Of a stretch of 64,000 bases of DNA, positions 17,503-26,825 are shown in pieces. Numbering within the stretch: position 1 is the first letter of the stretch; every line of letters begins with the position of its first letter. The translations under genes and the position numbers were made by a program. A model generated the notes under the pieces. It searched no databases and was not told the DNA's origin. It saw only the letters and a program-made list of their open reading frames with translations. The DNA is from Paenibacillus thalictri (GTDB lineage: Bacteria; Bacillota; Bacilli; Paenibacillales; NBRC-103111): NCBI RefSeq assembly GCF_004307995.1, contig NZ_SIRE01000004.1, forward strand, positions 186,001 through 250,000, written 5' to 3'.

Positions 17503-19299
17503 TCAAAGTGTCACGGTTTCCGAGATCGGCTGAAATCGGGAAATCAGGGGCACACGCACGCGGACAACCGTGCCTTTTTGCAGCCTGCCCCTTATTTTCA
17601 AACCGTACGGGGAGCCGTAATACAGCTGCAGCCGGCTGTTCACATTGGCCAAGCCAAGGCTGTTAAAGCTGCCGCTGCTGGGCGTGCCGCGTTCCGCTCC
17701 AAGCAGGCTGCGCGCCTGCGCTTCCTCCATGCCGATGCCGTTGTCGCGGACAAATATGTTCATCCCGTTCCGGCCGGCAACCACTTTGATGCCGATTTTG
17801 CCTCGCCGGCCGGTCGGAACGATGCCGTGAAAGATCGCATTTTCGATAATCGGCTGAAGGGTCAGCCGGGGAATCTGCTGTTCGCCCAGCTCCGCGGACA
17901 TCTGCACATTCAGCGCGATTTGCTTGCCGTAGCGAATATTTTGAATCTGCACGAACATGTGGAGTCCTTGAAGCTCTTCTTTCAGCGTAATAAACGGCGT
18001 TTTCCTGCCGATGCTGAGCGACAGCAGTCCGGTTAACGAATGAATCGTCATCTGCACCTCGGCAATCTTCTGTTGAAAGGCCAGACTTTCGATACAAGCG
18101 AGCGTATTGTGCAGAAAATGCGGCCCGATCTGGCTTTGCAGCATCCGGATCTCGTAGTCCCGCTTCTGCTCTTCGATTTGTCTGACCTCCTGGCTCAGAC
18201 TGCGGATCCGCTCCATCATGGCATGGTAGCTGCGGGCAAGCTCGCCGATCTCATCCCCGCGCGACTCCGGCGGCAGCACCGAATGAAACTCCAGCGCTTT
18301 CACCCGGTCCATGCGCAGCGCCAGCCGCTTGATCGGCAAGGTGAAATAACGGCTGAGCAGGTAGGACCCGACACACAGCAGAACAACCCAATACAGCGCC
18401 GCATCCCGGTAGTACGTATATAAGCCGCGTATATCGCGGAAGAAAGACGCTTCATCGAATATCGAGATGAGGCTCCACCCGAGCCGGTTCGTATTTGATT
18501 TAACGGCGATGATCGGCTTATCCAGCAGCTGCATCCGGCTTGTCCCAATCGGCAAATCGGCCAGCTGCCCGATCAGTTCTTCGCTGAACGTATTGCCTTG
18601 TCTGAGCTGCCGCGGAATCAGCCTGCTTTGCGGATTGCTCGCTACCACGCTTTGCTCGGCCGACAGTACGGTAAACGACTGTGCTTCCGTCTCCAGCAGC
18701 CTCGACAGCTTTGCGCTCAGCTGATTCAGATCAATCTCCAGCACGACAACGCCAAGCGGCCGCCCCTCCGGCGTCGATACCGGCGTAACAAAAGCCATCG
18801 TCCGCTGGGACAGCGGCGACTCGTAAGGCTCGCTCCAGTTGACCGCACCGTAATTCAGCTTAGCCAGCTTGACCAGACGGGTTAGATGCGGGTTGCCGAG
18901 AATGCTGTAATACAGCTGCGTACTGCTGACCACATTGCCATGGTCCGGAATAACGTACAACGTGCTGAGCACGGAGCCGTTGGAGCGAACGTATTCGCGC
19001 AAAATCGCTTCCTTCTCCTTCTCGTTAAGCCCTTCGCCGAACAGCTCCCTGCGGAAAGCGAGCTGAAGCATGATCGTCTGCACATTATCAAGATAAGAGT
19101 CGATAAATTCGTTTGTTCGGCTGATGATGATTTCGGAATCTTTCAGCGCCATGGATTTATACACTTCCTCCGCCCGGCCCAGCGTATTCCACGCTAATAA
19201 GGCAAGCACGAAGGAACTGGAAAAAAACAGAAACAGGAACATCTTAGTCGCCAGCCGGGTCGATCGAAGCCGGCGCAGCAGTTTGTGGAACGGCTTCAT
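17503..19299 (-). CDS. YesM-type sensor histidine kinase
   Basis: The protein has 598 residues: helix 1 (20-37), a dCache-like sensor (40-290), helix 2 (301-317), HAMP (320-375), then the kinase box SQIGPHFLHNTL with His 394 and the ATPase domain with IIENAIFHG and RDNGIGM. The box reads PHFLHN rather than the usual PHFLYN, a mild variation. It overlaps the stop of the response regulator gene by four bases (ATGA), so the pair is translated together; GGGGAG lies seven bases upstream of the ATG. A longer in-frame start at 19437 would lie inside the regulator gene. It should sense the sugar handled by the transporter downstream. Confidence 0.92.
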   Translation of the reverse strand: MKPFHKLLRRLRSTRLATKMFLFLFFSSSFVLALLAWNTLGRAEEVYKSMALKDSEIIISRTNEFIDSYLDNVQTIMLQLAFRRELFGEGLNEKEKEAILREYVRSNGSVLSTLYVIPDHGNVVSSTQLYYSILGNPHLTRLVKLAKLNYGAVNWSEPYESPLSQRTMAFVTPVSTPEGRPLGVVVLEIDLNQLSAKLSRLLETEAQSFTVLSAEQSVVASNPQSRLIPRQLRQGNTFSEELIGQLADLPIGTSRMQLLDKPIIAVKSNTNRLGWSLISIFDEASFFRDIRGLYTYYRDAALYWVVLLCVGSYLLSRYFTLPIKRLALRMDRVKALEFHSVLPPESRGDEIGELARSYHAMMERIRSLSQEVRQIEEQKRDYEIRMLQSQIGPHFLHNTLACIESLAFQQKIAEVQMTIHSLTGLLSLSIGRKTPFITLKEELQGLHMFVQIQNIRYGKQIALNVQMSAELGEQQIPRLTLQPIIENAIFHGIVPTGRRGKIGIKVVAGRNGMNIFVRDNGIGMEEAQARSLLGAERGTPSSGSFNSLGLANVNSRLQLYYGSPYGLKIRGRLQKGTVVRVRVPLISRFQPISETVTL

Positions 19300-20879
19300 T
19301 CCGGTTCTCCCCTCTTGACGTCGGTCGGCGACATACCCGTCACCTTGCGGAATAACGTAGAAAAATAGCGGTAATTCGGAAAACCGACAGCTTCGGCAAC
19401 GGCATATACCTTCATCGTTGAATTGCGCAGCAGCCACGCCGCCCGTTCAATACGACGGCGGGTCAAATAGTCCTTAAACGATTCTCCGAGCTGCTCCTGG
19501 AACAGCTTGCCGAGATAATCCGCGCTGAGCTCGACCTCCTCGGCCACCATGGCCAGCGTCACCGATTCCCCCAATCGCTCGTCGATAATTTGTTTGGCTT
19601 TCCGTACTTCCGGACGGGCTTGCCCCTTGAGACTTGCCTCCAGCAAATAAATCATGTTGGATACCAGCTCCGGCAGGGAAACCGATGCCTCGATTTTGCC
19701 GTCGTCCGCCGCCCCCCATTCGCTCAGCAGCTGCGCGGCAAAAACCTTCAGTTCGTTTGGATACAGGCGGACGGAGGCGATCCATTCCGCAAACCCCGAG
19801 CGCAAATAATCGACAAACACGTTTTCGCCCGCGGAGAAGCGGAGAAGATGGGCCTTCAGCCGCGCCTGCAGCGCAGACGTCATCCCCTGCATCGGAGCAA
19901 GAGATCCCGAAAATACGGTCTGCTTGGGCTGGTAAAAAAAATCGTGAAGCCAATAAAACGTTTCGCGAAATCGGTCGCGAAGCTGCTCCGGCGTCGATAC
20001 CGGATCGCTTACCGCCGAGAACACGCGGATATCGCCGCTCAGAAAGGTAAGCCTTTCGCTTATGGTAGATTGGATCGCCCCGACTAACTGCATGGCAAAT
20101 GCCGCCAAGCCGTCATCCTGCCCCATATGCATCGGAGCGACAATGAAATAGTCGCCAAGGTGTACCGGAAACCAGCTCATGTTGCCGTGAGCATGGGACT
20201 GCAAACCGTCACGCGCCGAAGCGCCACGCACGGAAAGCGGATCTCCGGTTGTATCCGCTTCCATCGTATTCAGCACAAAACTGACCTGCTCGTCTACCGC
20301 CAACTGATCTTCCCGTTCCGCCATGACAAACAGCCGGATGAACCGGAACGGGACTTGTGTTAGCTTCAGCATCTCCAGCCACTCGGCGTACACGCCGGCG
20401 TTACCGTCCGCGGAAGCAAGCAGCTGCGTGAACTGCCGGGACAGCCGCTTCCTCACAAGCTCCTGCTGATGCACGCGAAGCGACTGCTCATGCTCCAGCC
20501 TTGCGCGCGCCTTGCCCACCGTCTGCTCCAGCTCCTGCTGGCTGAGCGACATTTTCACCAAATAATCGACGGCTCCGAGCTTCAACGCTTGGTGTACATA
20601 CTCAAAATCGGTATGACTGGTCAGCAAAATCATTTTCGTATCGGGAAACGTTTCGGAAACGACCCGCAGCAGCTCCAAACCATTCATCACCGGCATCACA
20701 ATATCGGTCATCACGATGTCCGGCAGCCACTTGCTGCAAAGATCAAGCGCGACCTCGCCGTTCTCCGCCTCGCCGACGATCTCCACTCCGCATGCAGCCC
20801 AATCGTACATCAGCAGTCTTTGGCGAATCGGCAGCTCGTCATCGACGATCAGCACCTTCAAAATCGTTTTCTCTCTCAT
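19296..20879 (-). CDS. YesN-type response regulator with AraC-type DNA-binding domain
   Basis: The protein has 527 residues. The receiver domain starts LKVLIVDDELPIRQRL, with the phospho-acceptor in DIVMTDIVMPVMNG (Asp 59), and LLTSHTD and YLVKMSL follow in the expected places. A ~280-residue linker leads to an AraC helix-turn-helix pair: TLAMVAEEVELSADYLGKLF and VYAVAEAVGFPNYRYFSTLF. ATG 20879 lies nine bases past AAGGGCGG; an in-frame TTG at 20888 overlaps that site. It is the first gene of the operon and is divergent from a second ABC importer across a 371-base spacer. It may therefore control both; that is inference. Confidence 0.92.
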   Translation of the reverse strand: MREKTILKVLIVDDELPIRQRLLMYDWAACGVEIVGEAENGEVALDLCSKWLPDIVMTDIVMPVMNGLELLRVVSETFPDTKMILLTSHTDFEYVHQALKLGAVDYLVKMSLSQQELEQTVGKARARLEHEQSLRVHQQELVRKRLSRQFTQLLASADGNAGVYAEWLEMLKLTQVPFRFIRLFVMAEREDQLAVDEQVSFVLNTMEADTTGDPLSVRGASARDGLQSHAHGNMSWFPVHLGDYFIVAPMHMGQDDGLAAFAMQLVGAIQSTISERLTFLSGDIRVFSAVSDPVSTPEQLRDRFRETFYWLHDFFYQPKQTVFSGSLAPMQGMTSALQARLKAHLLRFSAGENVFVDYLRSGFAEWIASVRLYPNELKVFAAQLLSEWGAADDGKIEASVSLPELVSNMIYLLEASLKGQARPEVRKAKQIIDERLGESVTLAMVAEEVELSADYLGKLFQEQLGESFKDYLTRRRIERAAWLLRNSTMKVYAVAEAVGFPNYRYFSTLFRKVTGMSPTDVKRGEPE

Positions 20880-21250
20880 GGGAATCAACCGCCCTTTTCC
20901 CTGTTGAATTGCGCCCGTCTACATGCGTACACGGCAAACAGCCAGGTTCACAGATATACGTATTATCATCGTACAACCCGCCGGATCTGTAAAGCGCCGG
21001 ATCGGCCGGGAAGAAAACCGTACCCGTTCGCTGCCGATCTTTAAAATATCTTCACATGCCATTAACAGCCGTTTTACACTACCGCGATACAATGGACGAG
21101 GTTGATGCGAAAGAAGCGCACAGCGGTGCCCTCATGAACCGGACAGGGTCGAGCCAAGACGCCGGCAGTCAGTCACCATGAAAAGCAGCAGCAAGCATAT
21201 TCACGGTCCGAGTTCGATCAGGCCTATCGTAAAAAGGGAGGTTTGTGCAA
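20880..21250. promoter_or_regulatory. Divergent spacer between the YesN operon and the second ABC importer
   Basis: No gene is visible in these 371 bases. A direct repeat GCCGGATC (20980-20987 and 20996-21003, period 16) and an ATACGTAT palindrome near 20957 could be regulator sites, and TTTACACTACCGCGATACAAT (near 21073) carries -10-like TACAAT. None is strong enough to call a promoter. Confidence 0.3.
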
Positions 21251-22207
21251 ATGAGCGTATTGGAAAACGACGTCCGCATGCGGAGCGTCAAGGCTCGTCC
21301 CGCCGCTACGGAAAAGGGGCGTTCGCGGAAAGCATGGAGGTGGAAGGAACATGCGCTTGCGTATTTTTTCCTGTTTCCTTCGCTGCTTGTGTTTATCCTG
21401 TTTTTGTTTTACCCGTTAATTAAATCGGTTTACTTGAGCTTGCACCTGACCGATCCACGCGGACGGATTGCCGATTTCGTCGGCTTCGACAACTATGCGG
21501 ATATATTTACATCCGAGCATTTCCTCTCGAATTTGCTTGTGACGCTGCAGTTTATTTTGTACACGGTGCCTACCTGCATCGTCTGGTCGCTGCTGCTCGC
21601 CGCGCTGACCCACAATAAGCTGAAAGGCATGAAGGTGTTCCAATTCATCTTTTCGCTGCCTATCGTCATTTCGGTCGGCACCGGGTCGATCATCTGGTTT
21701 CTGCTGTTTCACCCGACCGCGGGCATGCTGAATTATTTCTTAAGTTTTGCGGGAATATCGAACATTTCTTGGCTCGCCGATCCGAACTGGGCGCTGCCTT
21801 CCGTATCTATGATGACGATTTGGATGAACATGGGGTTTGTCTATATCGTACTGCTCAGCGGCCTGCAGGGCGTTCCTGAGGAGCTGCTGGAAAGCGCCAA
21901 AATCGATGGTTCCGGTCCGATCCGCACGTTCGTCCGCATCGTGATGCCGCTGCTTTCGCCGACTTTGTTTTTTGTGCTGATCGTCTCCATTATCGGGGCG
22001 TTTCAGGCATTCGGGCAAATTCACATTTTAACCAAAGGCGGTCCGATCAATTCGACCAATGTGGTCGTCTACACGATTTATCAGGACGCTTTCGTGAATT
22101 TCCGCTTTGGAATCGGCAGCGCAGAAGCGCTTGTGTTGTTTGTCATCATCCTCGCGTTAACCGTTCTGCAATTTGTCGTATTGGAAAAGAAGGTGCATTA
22201 TCAATGA
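21251..22207 (+). CDS. Sugar ABC transporter permease (MalF/UgpA type)
   Basis: The protein has 318 residues and six helices, starting after a 35-residue basic N-terminal tail. FLFPSLLVFILFLFYPLIKS, FDNYADIFTSEHFLSNLLVT and the EAA loop ELLESAKIDGSGPIRTFVRI are typical of the MalF/UgpA group, which differs from the LplB type in the neighbouring operon. ATG 21251 lies nine bases after GGGAGG; a GTG at 21245 is closer than usual. Its stop overlaps the start of the next permease (ATGA). It is the first gene of a three-gene importer divergent from the YesN gene. Confidence 0.92.
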   Translation: MSVLENDVRMRSVKARPAATEKGRSRKAWRWKEHALAYFFLFPSLLVFILFLFYPLIKSVYLSLHLTDPRGRIADFVGFDNYADIFTSEHFLSNLLVTLQFILYTVPTCIVWSLLLAALTHNKLKGMKVFQFIFSLPIVISVGTGSIIWFLLFHPTAGMLNYFLSFAGISNISWLADPNWALPSVSMMTIWMNMGFVYIVLLSGLQGVPEELLESAKIDGSGPIRTFVRIVMPLLSPTLFFVLIVSIIGAFQAFGQIHILTKGGPINSTNVVVYTIYQDAFVNFRFGIGSAEALVLFVIILALTVLQFVVLEKKVHYQ

Positions 22208-23028
22208 CGATCAAACCGTTAAACCGGACGCTGCTGTACATCGTGCTGGCCGCTTTGGCCGCGCTTGTGCTGTATCCGCTTATTTTTACCGTATTGTCGT
22301 CGTTTATGACGGAGAAGGAAGTGTCGAACTTTCCGCCGCCGCTGTTTCCGCATCAGCTGTATCTCGGCAACTTCCAGCTCGCCATCGCCACGATGCCGAT
22401 TGTCCGTTTTATCGTCAACAGCGTCGTCGTATCGGGAGCGATTATGCTCGGCCAAGTCGTGACTTCCAGCATGGCCGCTTACGCCTTTGCTTTTCTGCGG
22501 TTCAAAGGGAAAACGGCGCTGTTTATGGTGTATTTATCGACGATGATGATTCCGTGGGAAGTGACCGTCATCCCCAACTATTTGACGATCAAATCGTGGG
22601 GTTGGATGGACAGCTACCCGGGTCTGATCGTGCCGTTTATCGCCGGGGCATTTGGCGTGTTCCTGCTGCGCCAGTTTTTCCTGCAGTTGCCCGGCGAGCT
22701 GTTCGACGCGGCCAAAATCGACGGCTGCGGCCATCTGCGCACCTTCGTTTCGCTAGTGCTGCCCTTGTCCAAGCCGGCGCTTTCCACGCTTAGCGTGTAC
22801 GTGTTTTTGCACCACTGGAACAGTTACTTGTGGCCCCTGCTCATTACGAACAAACCGGCGATGCGTACCGTGCAGATCGGCGTCGCCATGCTGCAGCATG
22901 AAGAGATCAATTCGTGGAACCTGATTCTCGCCGGCGTCACCTTGGTGCTTCTGCCTTCTTTCATCTTGCTCGCGCTTGGCGTCAAGCAGTTGATTCGCGG
23001 CATCACCGCAGGCGCGGTAAAAGGGTGA
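22204..23028 (+). CDS. Carbohydrate ABC transporter permease (MalG/UgpE type)
   Basis: The protein has 274 residues and six helices. AALAALVLYPLIFTVLSSFM, the segment MMMIPWEVTVIPNYLTIKSW and the EAA loop LPGELFDAAKIDGCGHLRTF identify the MalG-like partner permease. Its ATG shares four bases with the stop of the upstream permease. The C-terminal KQLIRGITAGAVKG is standard for the family. It works with the upstream permease and the downstream binding protein; the ATPase must be encoded elsewhere. Confidence 0.92.
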   Translation: MTIKPLNRTLLYIVLAALAALVLYPLIFTVLSSFMTEKEVSNFPPPLFPHQLYLGNFQLAIATMPIVRFIVNSVVVSGAIMLGQVVTSSMAAYAFAFLRFKGKTALFMVYLSTMMIPWEVTVIPNYLTIKSWGWMDSYPGLIVPFIAGAFGVFLLRQFFLQLPGELFDAAKIDGCGHLRTFVSLVLPLSKPALSTLSVYVFLHHWNSYLWPLLITNKPAMRTVQIGVAMLQHEEINSWNLILAGVTLVLLPSFILLALGVKQLIRGITAGAVKG

Positions 23029-23143
23029 TCGATGACCAGCCCGCCGACCCCGGCGAAGCGGATTTTTACCCCAGCAACAACGTCGAAAGACGATGATGAT
23101 ATAAAGTCATTCCATTCCATTTTAAAATTAAGGGGAGAAAACG

Positions 23144-24541
23144 ATGGTTTCTTTTAACAAATCCAAATGGGTAGGCATCTCTTTGACGGCAGCCATGCTG
23201 CTGACCGCGGCATGCGGCAATTCCGGCAGCAACGCCGGCGGAAACACAGCGGCTCCTGCAGATACGGGGGCGGCTAAAGACAGCAAACCTGCTGCCGCGG
23301 CAAGCACACCGAAAAAAGTAACGTTCTGGCACGCGATGGGCGGAACCAACCAGAAGGTGGTCGAGCAAATGGCCGCCGACTTCAACGCTTCCCAGAAAGA
23401 TATTCAAGTAGAGGCCATCTACCAAGGCAGCTATGACGATTTGCTCAGCAAGCTGAAAGCTTCGATGGGTTCGCCGGACAGCCCTTCTCTGGTGCAGGTG
23501 TATGAGATCGGCTCGCGCTTCATGATCGACTCGAAAACGACAACACCGGTGCAAAAGTTCATCGACATGGACAAATACGACTTGTCCCAGCTTGAGCCGA
23601 ACATTACGGGTTATTATTCGCACAGCGGCAAGCTCGATTCGATGCCGTTCAACTCGTCCAATGCGATTTTGTACTATAACAAGGACTTGTTCAAAGCAGC
23701 CGGCCTCGATCCGGAAAAACCGCCGAAAACGTTCGACGAATTCCAAAAGGCAGCCGACGCGATTACCAAAACCGGCAAAGCTTCCGGCGCAAACCTGGCG
23801 ATTTACGGCTGGTTTATGGAACAGCTGCTGGCTAACCAAGGCGCCGAGTTTGTAAACAACGGCAACGGCCGCACCGCTTTGGCTACCGAATCTATAGTGA
23901 ACAGCGAAACTGCGGTGAACACGCTGAACTGGTGGAAAAACCTCGTTGATTCCAAAGCTGCCGTGAACCTCGGCCGCAAAACGGATGACTCCAAGAAGGC
24001 ATTCCTAGCCGGTCAAGTCGGTATGATTCTGGAATCCACCGCTGGACTGAAGGGACTTGTCGACGGCGCTAAAGATAAATTCGAAGTGGGCACCGGTTTC
24101 CTGCCGAAACCGTCCGATGCGAAGGAAGGCGGCGTTGTCGTCGGCGGAGCAAGCTTGTGGATTATGAACGACCGCAAGGACGACGAGCAGAAGGCAGCAT
24201 GGGACTTCATCAAGTTCTTAACATCGCCGAAAGAACAGGCGTACTGGCACATCAATACGGGCTACTTCCCAATTACCAAAAAAGCGTACGATGAGCAAAT
24301 CGTCAAGGACAACATGCAGAAGTTCCCGCAATTCCAAACCGCTGTTGATCAGCTGCACCAAACGAAATCGAATACCGCTACACAAGGCGCGGTCATCGGC
24401 GTGTTCCCGGAAGCGAGACAAATTGTGGAAGGCGCCATCGAAGAAGCGCTGAATAATAAAAAATCGCCTAAGGACGCATTGGACGGAGCGGCCAAGGAGA
24501 TTACCGGAAAAATTCAGCAGTACAACAAAACGGTGAAATAA
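23144..24541 (+). CDS. ABC transporter extracellular sugar-binding lipoprotein (UgpB-like)
   Basis: The protein has 465 residues. The signal MVSFNKSKWVGISLTAAMLL is followed by TAACGNSG, a lipobox. The mature domain begins KVTFWHAMGGTNQKVVEQMA, close to the start of glycerol-3-phosphate-binding UgpB-like proteins, and contains NSSNAILYYNKDLFKAAGLD and NTGYFPITKKAYDE, both common in that subgroup. UgpB-like proteins bind glycerol phosphates, glycerophosphodiesters or sugars; I would not name the ligand. AAGGGGAG lies before the ATG, 115 bases after the permease. A strong terminator follows directly. Confidence 0.92.
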   Translation: MVSFNKSKWVGISLTAAMLLTAACGNSGSNAGGNTAAPADTGAAKDSKPAAAASTPKKVTFWHAMGGTNQKVVEQMAADFNASQKDIQVEAIYQGSYDDLLSKLKASMGSPDSPSLVQVYEIGSRFMIDSKTTTPVQKFIDMDKYDLSQLEPNITGYYSHSGKLDSMPFNSSNAILYYNKDLFKAAGLDPEKPPKTFDEFQKAADAITKTGKASGANLAIYGWFMEQLLANQGAEFVNNGNGRTALATESIVNSETAVNTLNWWKNLVDSKAAVNLGRKTDDSKKAFLAGQVGMILESTAGLKGLVDGAKDKFEVGTGFLPKPSDAKEGGVVVGGASLWIMNDRKDDEQKAAWDFIKFLTSPKEQAYWHINTGYFPITKKAYDEQIVKDNMQKFPQFQTAVDQLHQTKSNTATQGAVIGVFPEARQIVEGAIEEALNNKKSPKDALDGAAKEITGKIQQYNKTVK

Positions 24542-24556
24542 CTAACCGGATAAATA

Positions 24557-24592
24557 GGGTGCTTCCTCCAATAGGGGGAGCGCCTTTTTTTG
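24557..24592 (+). terminator. Intrinsic terminator of the second ABC importer
   Basis: GGTGCTTCCTCC pairs with GGGGGAGCGCC across AATA and is followed by seven T. It lies 16 bases past the binding protein stop. The following 24593-24740 stretch contains nothing else I recognise. Confidence 0.9.
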
Positions 24593-24740
24593 TCGGCATG
24601 CTTCAGAATACACCCGCTATCGGCTTCCGCTGGGCAGCACCCTTGCTGCTGCTCGGCGGTTTAAACTGCATGGCGGGCTGATGTGAGGCTGCGCCTCGCC
24701 AGCTTTGCTGCAAGCGCGCTAGCCGCCCTCCTCTCACCAC

Positions 24741-25031
24741 TCATGTTCCGTAAACGATCAAACCCGAAATAAACGGAGGGGTCGTGATTTTGCGCTTCTG
24801 GTTTTGCTTGAATTCCTCGTAGGGATCCACCGCCGTATAAGGGCTGCCAATATCACGCATATCCTCCCATATGCATTCCACTCCTTGTCCATCCGCCGGG
24901 CCGGCATACATTTTGCATTGGGAACAGAATTGCCGCTCCTGCTGGTCATCCAGCTGTACCACTTTATTTCTGAGGCAGCAATAAACCAAGCCATCCTTGT
25001 TTCTCAGATTGATATGTTTTGTCGGGGTCAT
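24741..25031 (-). CDS. Small Cys-containing protein of unknown function
   Basis: This 96-residue protein has five cysteines: a CC pair in VYCCLRN, a C-x-x-C in RQFCSQCKMY, and one in VECIWED. The arrangement could bind zinc, but no known family came to mind. There is no signal peptide. AAGGAGCTGGCGAAA puts the ATG at 25031 about nine bases after the ribosome binding site; a TTG at 25055 overlaps it. The gene is divergent from the CcdC-like gene. Confidence 0.6.
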   Translation of the reverse strand: MTPTKHINLRNKDGLVYCCLRNKVVQLDDQQERQFCSQCKMYAGPADGQGVECIWEDMRDIGSPYTAVDPYEEFKQNQKRKITTPPFISGLIVYGT

Positions 25032-25152
25032 TTTCGCCAGCTCCTTTTTTGACAAATTGTCCGGAAAGTACTATTTATTATATAAGCCGCTTATTAAAAA
25101 CAATATCGAACTTTGTCACGCCAATATTTTATTTATGTGGAGGTGCTTAATC

Positions 25153-25686
25153 ATTCAGAATACAGGCTCGGTTCTCTATATCGTGCTTCTGCTCGCCTTT
25201 GTCATTTACCGCAGGGTCAAAAGAAGCATCGGGTTTCAAAAGCTGCAGCGAAGTCGTTTGATCATCCGGACCGTGCTCTTTGCCGTCATTGGCATCGCCA
25301 TCTTTATTGCCGGGCTGCGCCATCCGCTTTATATGATCGGAGACGTCGCAGGGCTTGCCGTCGGTGTTTGCCTGGCCATTTACGCGGTCAAACACAGCCG
25401 GTTCGAAAAGCGGCAAGACGGCTGGTATTACCGTACGCATCTGGGCATCGAATTGTCTGTGCTTTTCCTATTTTTGGGCAGACTGGCTTACCGCATGTTC
25501 CTGATGTATTCGCAAGCACAGAACGATCCGAGCCATCCGTTTAACGCCAACCCTTATGACCCGCAGGCTCTGGCGAGCGATCCGTGGACGTCGGGCATCT
25601 TTTATGTCATTATCGCTTATTATGTTGGATATTTTGGCTATTTGCTGCGCAAGGAAAAGGAGCTGAGGAGCAGTGATGAACAATAA
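25153..25686 (+). CDS. CcdC-like (DUF1453-type) integral membrane protein with unclear start
   Basis: About 177 residues with four or five helices. SVLYIVLLLAFVIYRRVKRS at the N-terminus, LYMIGDVAGLAVGVCLAIYA in the middle and IFYVIIAYYVGYFGYLLRK at the end resemble the CcdC family found near cytochrome c maturation genes in Bacillus; the role is not well defined. The start is odd. GGAGG at about 25139-25143 precedes no ATG, GTG or TTG; the nearest in-frame codons are ATC 25150 and ATT 25153. An ATG at 25135 lies before that site and would add MWRCLI. I placed the start at ATT 25153 as the best fit but it is not proven. The stop overlaps the HAD gene start by eleven bases. Confidence 0.6.
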   Translation: MQNTGSVLYIVLLLAFVIYRRVKRSIGFQKLQRSRLIIRTVLFAVIGIAIFIAGLRHPLYMIGDVAGLAVGVCLAIYAVKHSRFEKRQDGWYYRTHLGIELSVLFLFLGRLAYRMFLMYSQAQNDPSHPFNANPYDPQALASDPWTSGIFYVIIAYYVGYFGYLLRKEKELRSSDEQ

Positions 25687-26620
25687 CCGCCTGCATCGGG
25701 AAGAACGGTTTAAGGATGAAACGGCAGCCGGCAGCGCAACTGCGCACACAGACCAGGCAGGCCGCTCGGGCGCTTCGCGTGAAATGACATCCGCCTCCCC
25801 TGTCAAAGCGGTCTCGATCGATCTCGACGGGACGTTGTTCCGTTCGGACAAAAGCATTTCCCCGCGCAGCCGCAGGGCGCTTCAGCGCTGCCTGGAGGAA
25901 GGCATCGAATTGATCGTCGCTACGGCGCGTCCGCCGCGTTCGATTGCGATTCTCTGTCCGGAACTGCCCGGTATGGCGCATATGGTATATTACAACGGGG
26001 GATTGTCGGTGAATAAATATACCGGCGAACAGGAGCGGCTTTCAATCGACGGGGCGCTGCTCAAGGAAGTATATGATTACATACAAACACAGGAGCCGGC
26101 AAGCTTTTTTACGGCGGAAAAAGACAATGAGCTGTTTGCAACCCGCCCGCTGACTCCCGAAGAATCCGCTTTGTTTGGCATGCCGCCGGGCGTAGAGCAG
26201 CCGCTGCCGCTGGACATCGAGACGTTCGGCAGAACCGGCGCGGTGAAAATACTGCTTCCCGCCTTCGGTTCGTTTGACTCTTTCGCGGAAACGTTCGGCA
26301 GCCGCTTGAACATTATCCGTACGGACGGCGGCACGCTTGTGCAGCTGATGCACAAAATGGCCTGCAAATCGACGGCCGTCGCCCGGCTATTAAACGGCAT
26401 GGGGATCAGCGTGCGGGAGTGCATGGCATTCGGCGACGATTACAACGATTTGGCGTTGTTTCGGCTTGTCGGTTATCCGGTGGCGATGGGCAATGCGGTA
26501 GAGGATCTGAAGCATGCCGCGCGGCGGGTGACGGAGAACAACGATAACGACGGCGTCGCCGTTGTGCTGGAGAAACTGACGATGAACAGCGGAGCCGATG
26601 GGGAGAGGTTACTCGGTTGA
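25676..26620 (+). CDS. HAD-superfamily (Cof-type) phosphatase
   Basis: The protein has 314 residues. After a ~45-residue polar tail the HAD motif I appears in AVSIDLDGTLFRSDKS, motif II in LIVATARPP, the Lys in GAVKILLP and motif IV in FGDDYNDLALFRLVGYPVAM, all in Cof/YbjI order. Such enzymes hydrolyse small phosphate esters, often sugar phosphates or nucleotides. The start ATG at 25676 follows GAGGAG by five bases and overlaps the end of the CcdC-like gene by eleven, so the two are probably coupled. The polar N-terminal tail before the fold is longer than usual for the family. Confidence 0.87.
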   Translation: MNNNRLHREERFKDETAAGSATAHTDQAGRSGASREMTSASPVKAVSIDLDGTLFRSDKSISPRSRRALQRCLEEGIELIVATARPPRSIAILCPELPGMAHMVYYNGGLSVNKYTGEQERLSIDGALLKEVYDYIQTQEPASFFTAEKDNELFATRPLTPEESALFGMPPGVEQPLPLDIETFGRTGAVKILLPAFGSFDSFAETFGSRLNIIRTDGGTLVQLMHKMACKSTAVARLLNGMGISVRECMAFGDDYNDLALFRLVGYPVAMGNAVEDLKHAARRVTENNDNDGVAVVLEKLTMNSGADGERLLG

Positions 26621-26673
26621 GGGAAGCCGCGACAGAGCAACCTCACGAGCGTCTGAGATGAGAAATGCTCGTT

Positions 26674-26729
26674 CAACGCGCGCGAATCCCAAACGCGCGT
26701 TGCAGCGCTGCGCGGCGGTCGGTCGAACC
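26674..26729 (-). repeat. 56-base repeat, copy 1 (other copy at 50016)
   Basis: On the minus strand GGTTCGACC is followed after 31 bases by GGATTCGCGCGCGTTG. The same two words, in the same order with a spacing of 30 bases, occur at 50016-50070 on the plus strand, with about two thirds identity between. The surrounding 26621-26825 spacer has no gene I can support. Confidence 0.5.
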
Positions 26730-26825
26730 TCACGCAGGCCACGCTCGTTGTACCGGCGGATCATAGCGGCTCCGCTGATATGAAGCGGATTCGGCTTTCG
26801 GCCGGCAGGATTACCGGTTGAAACA

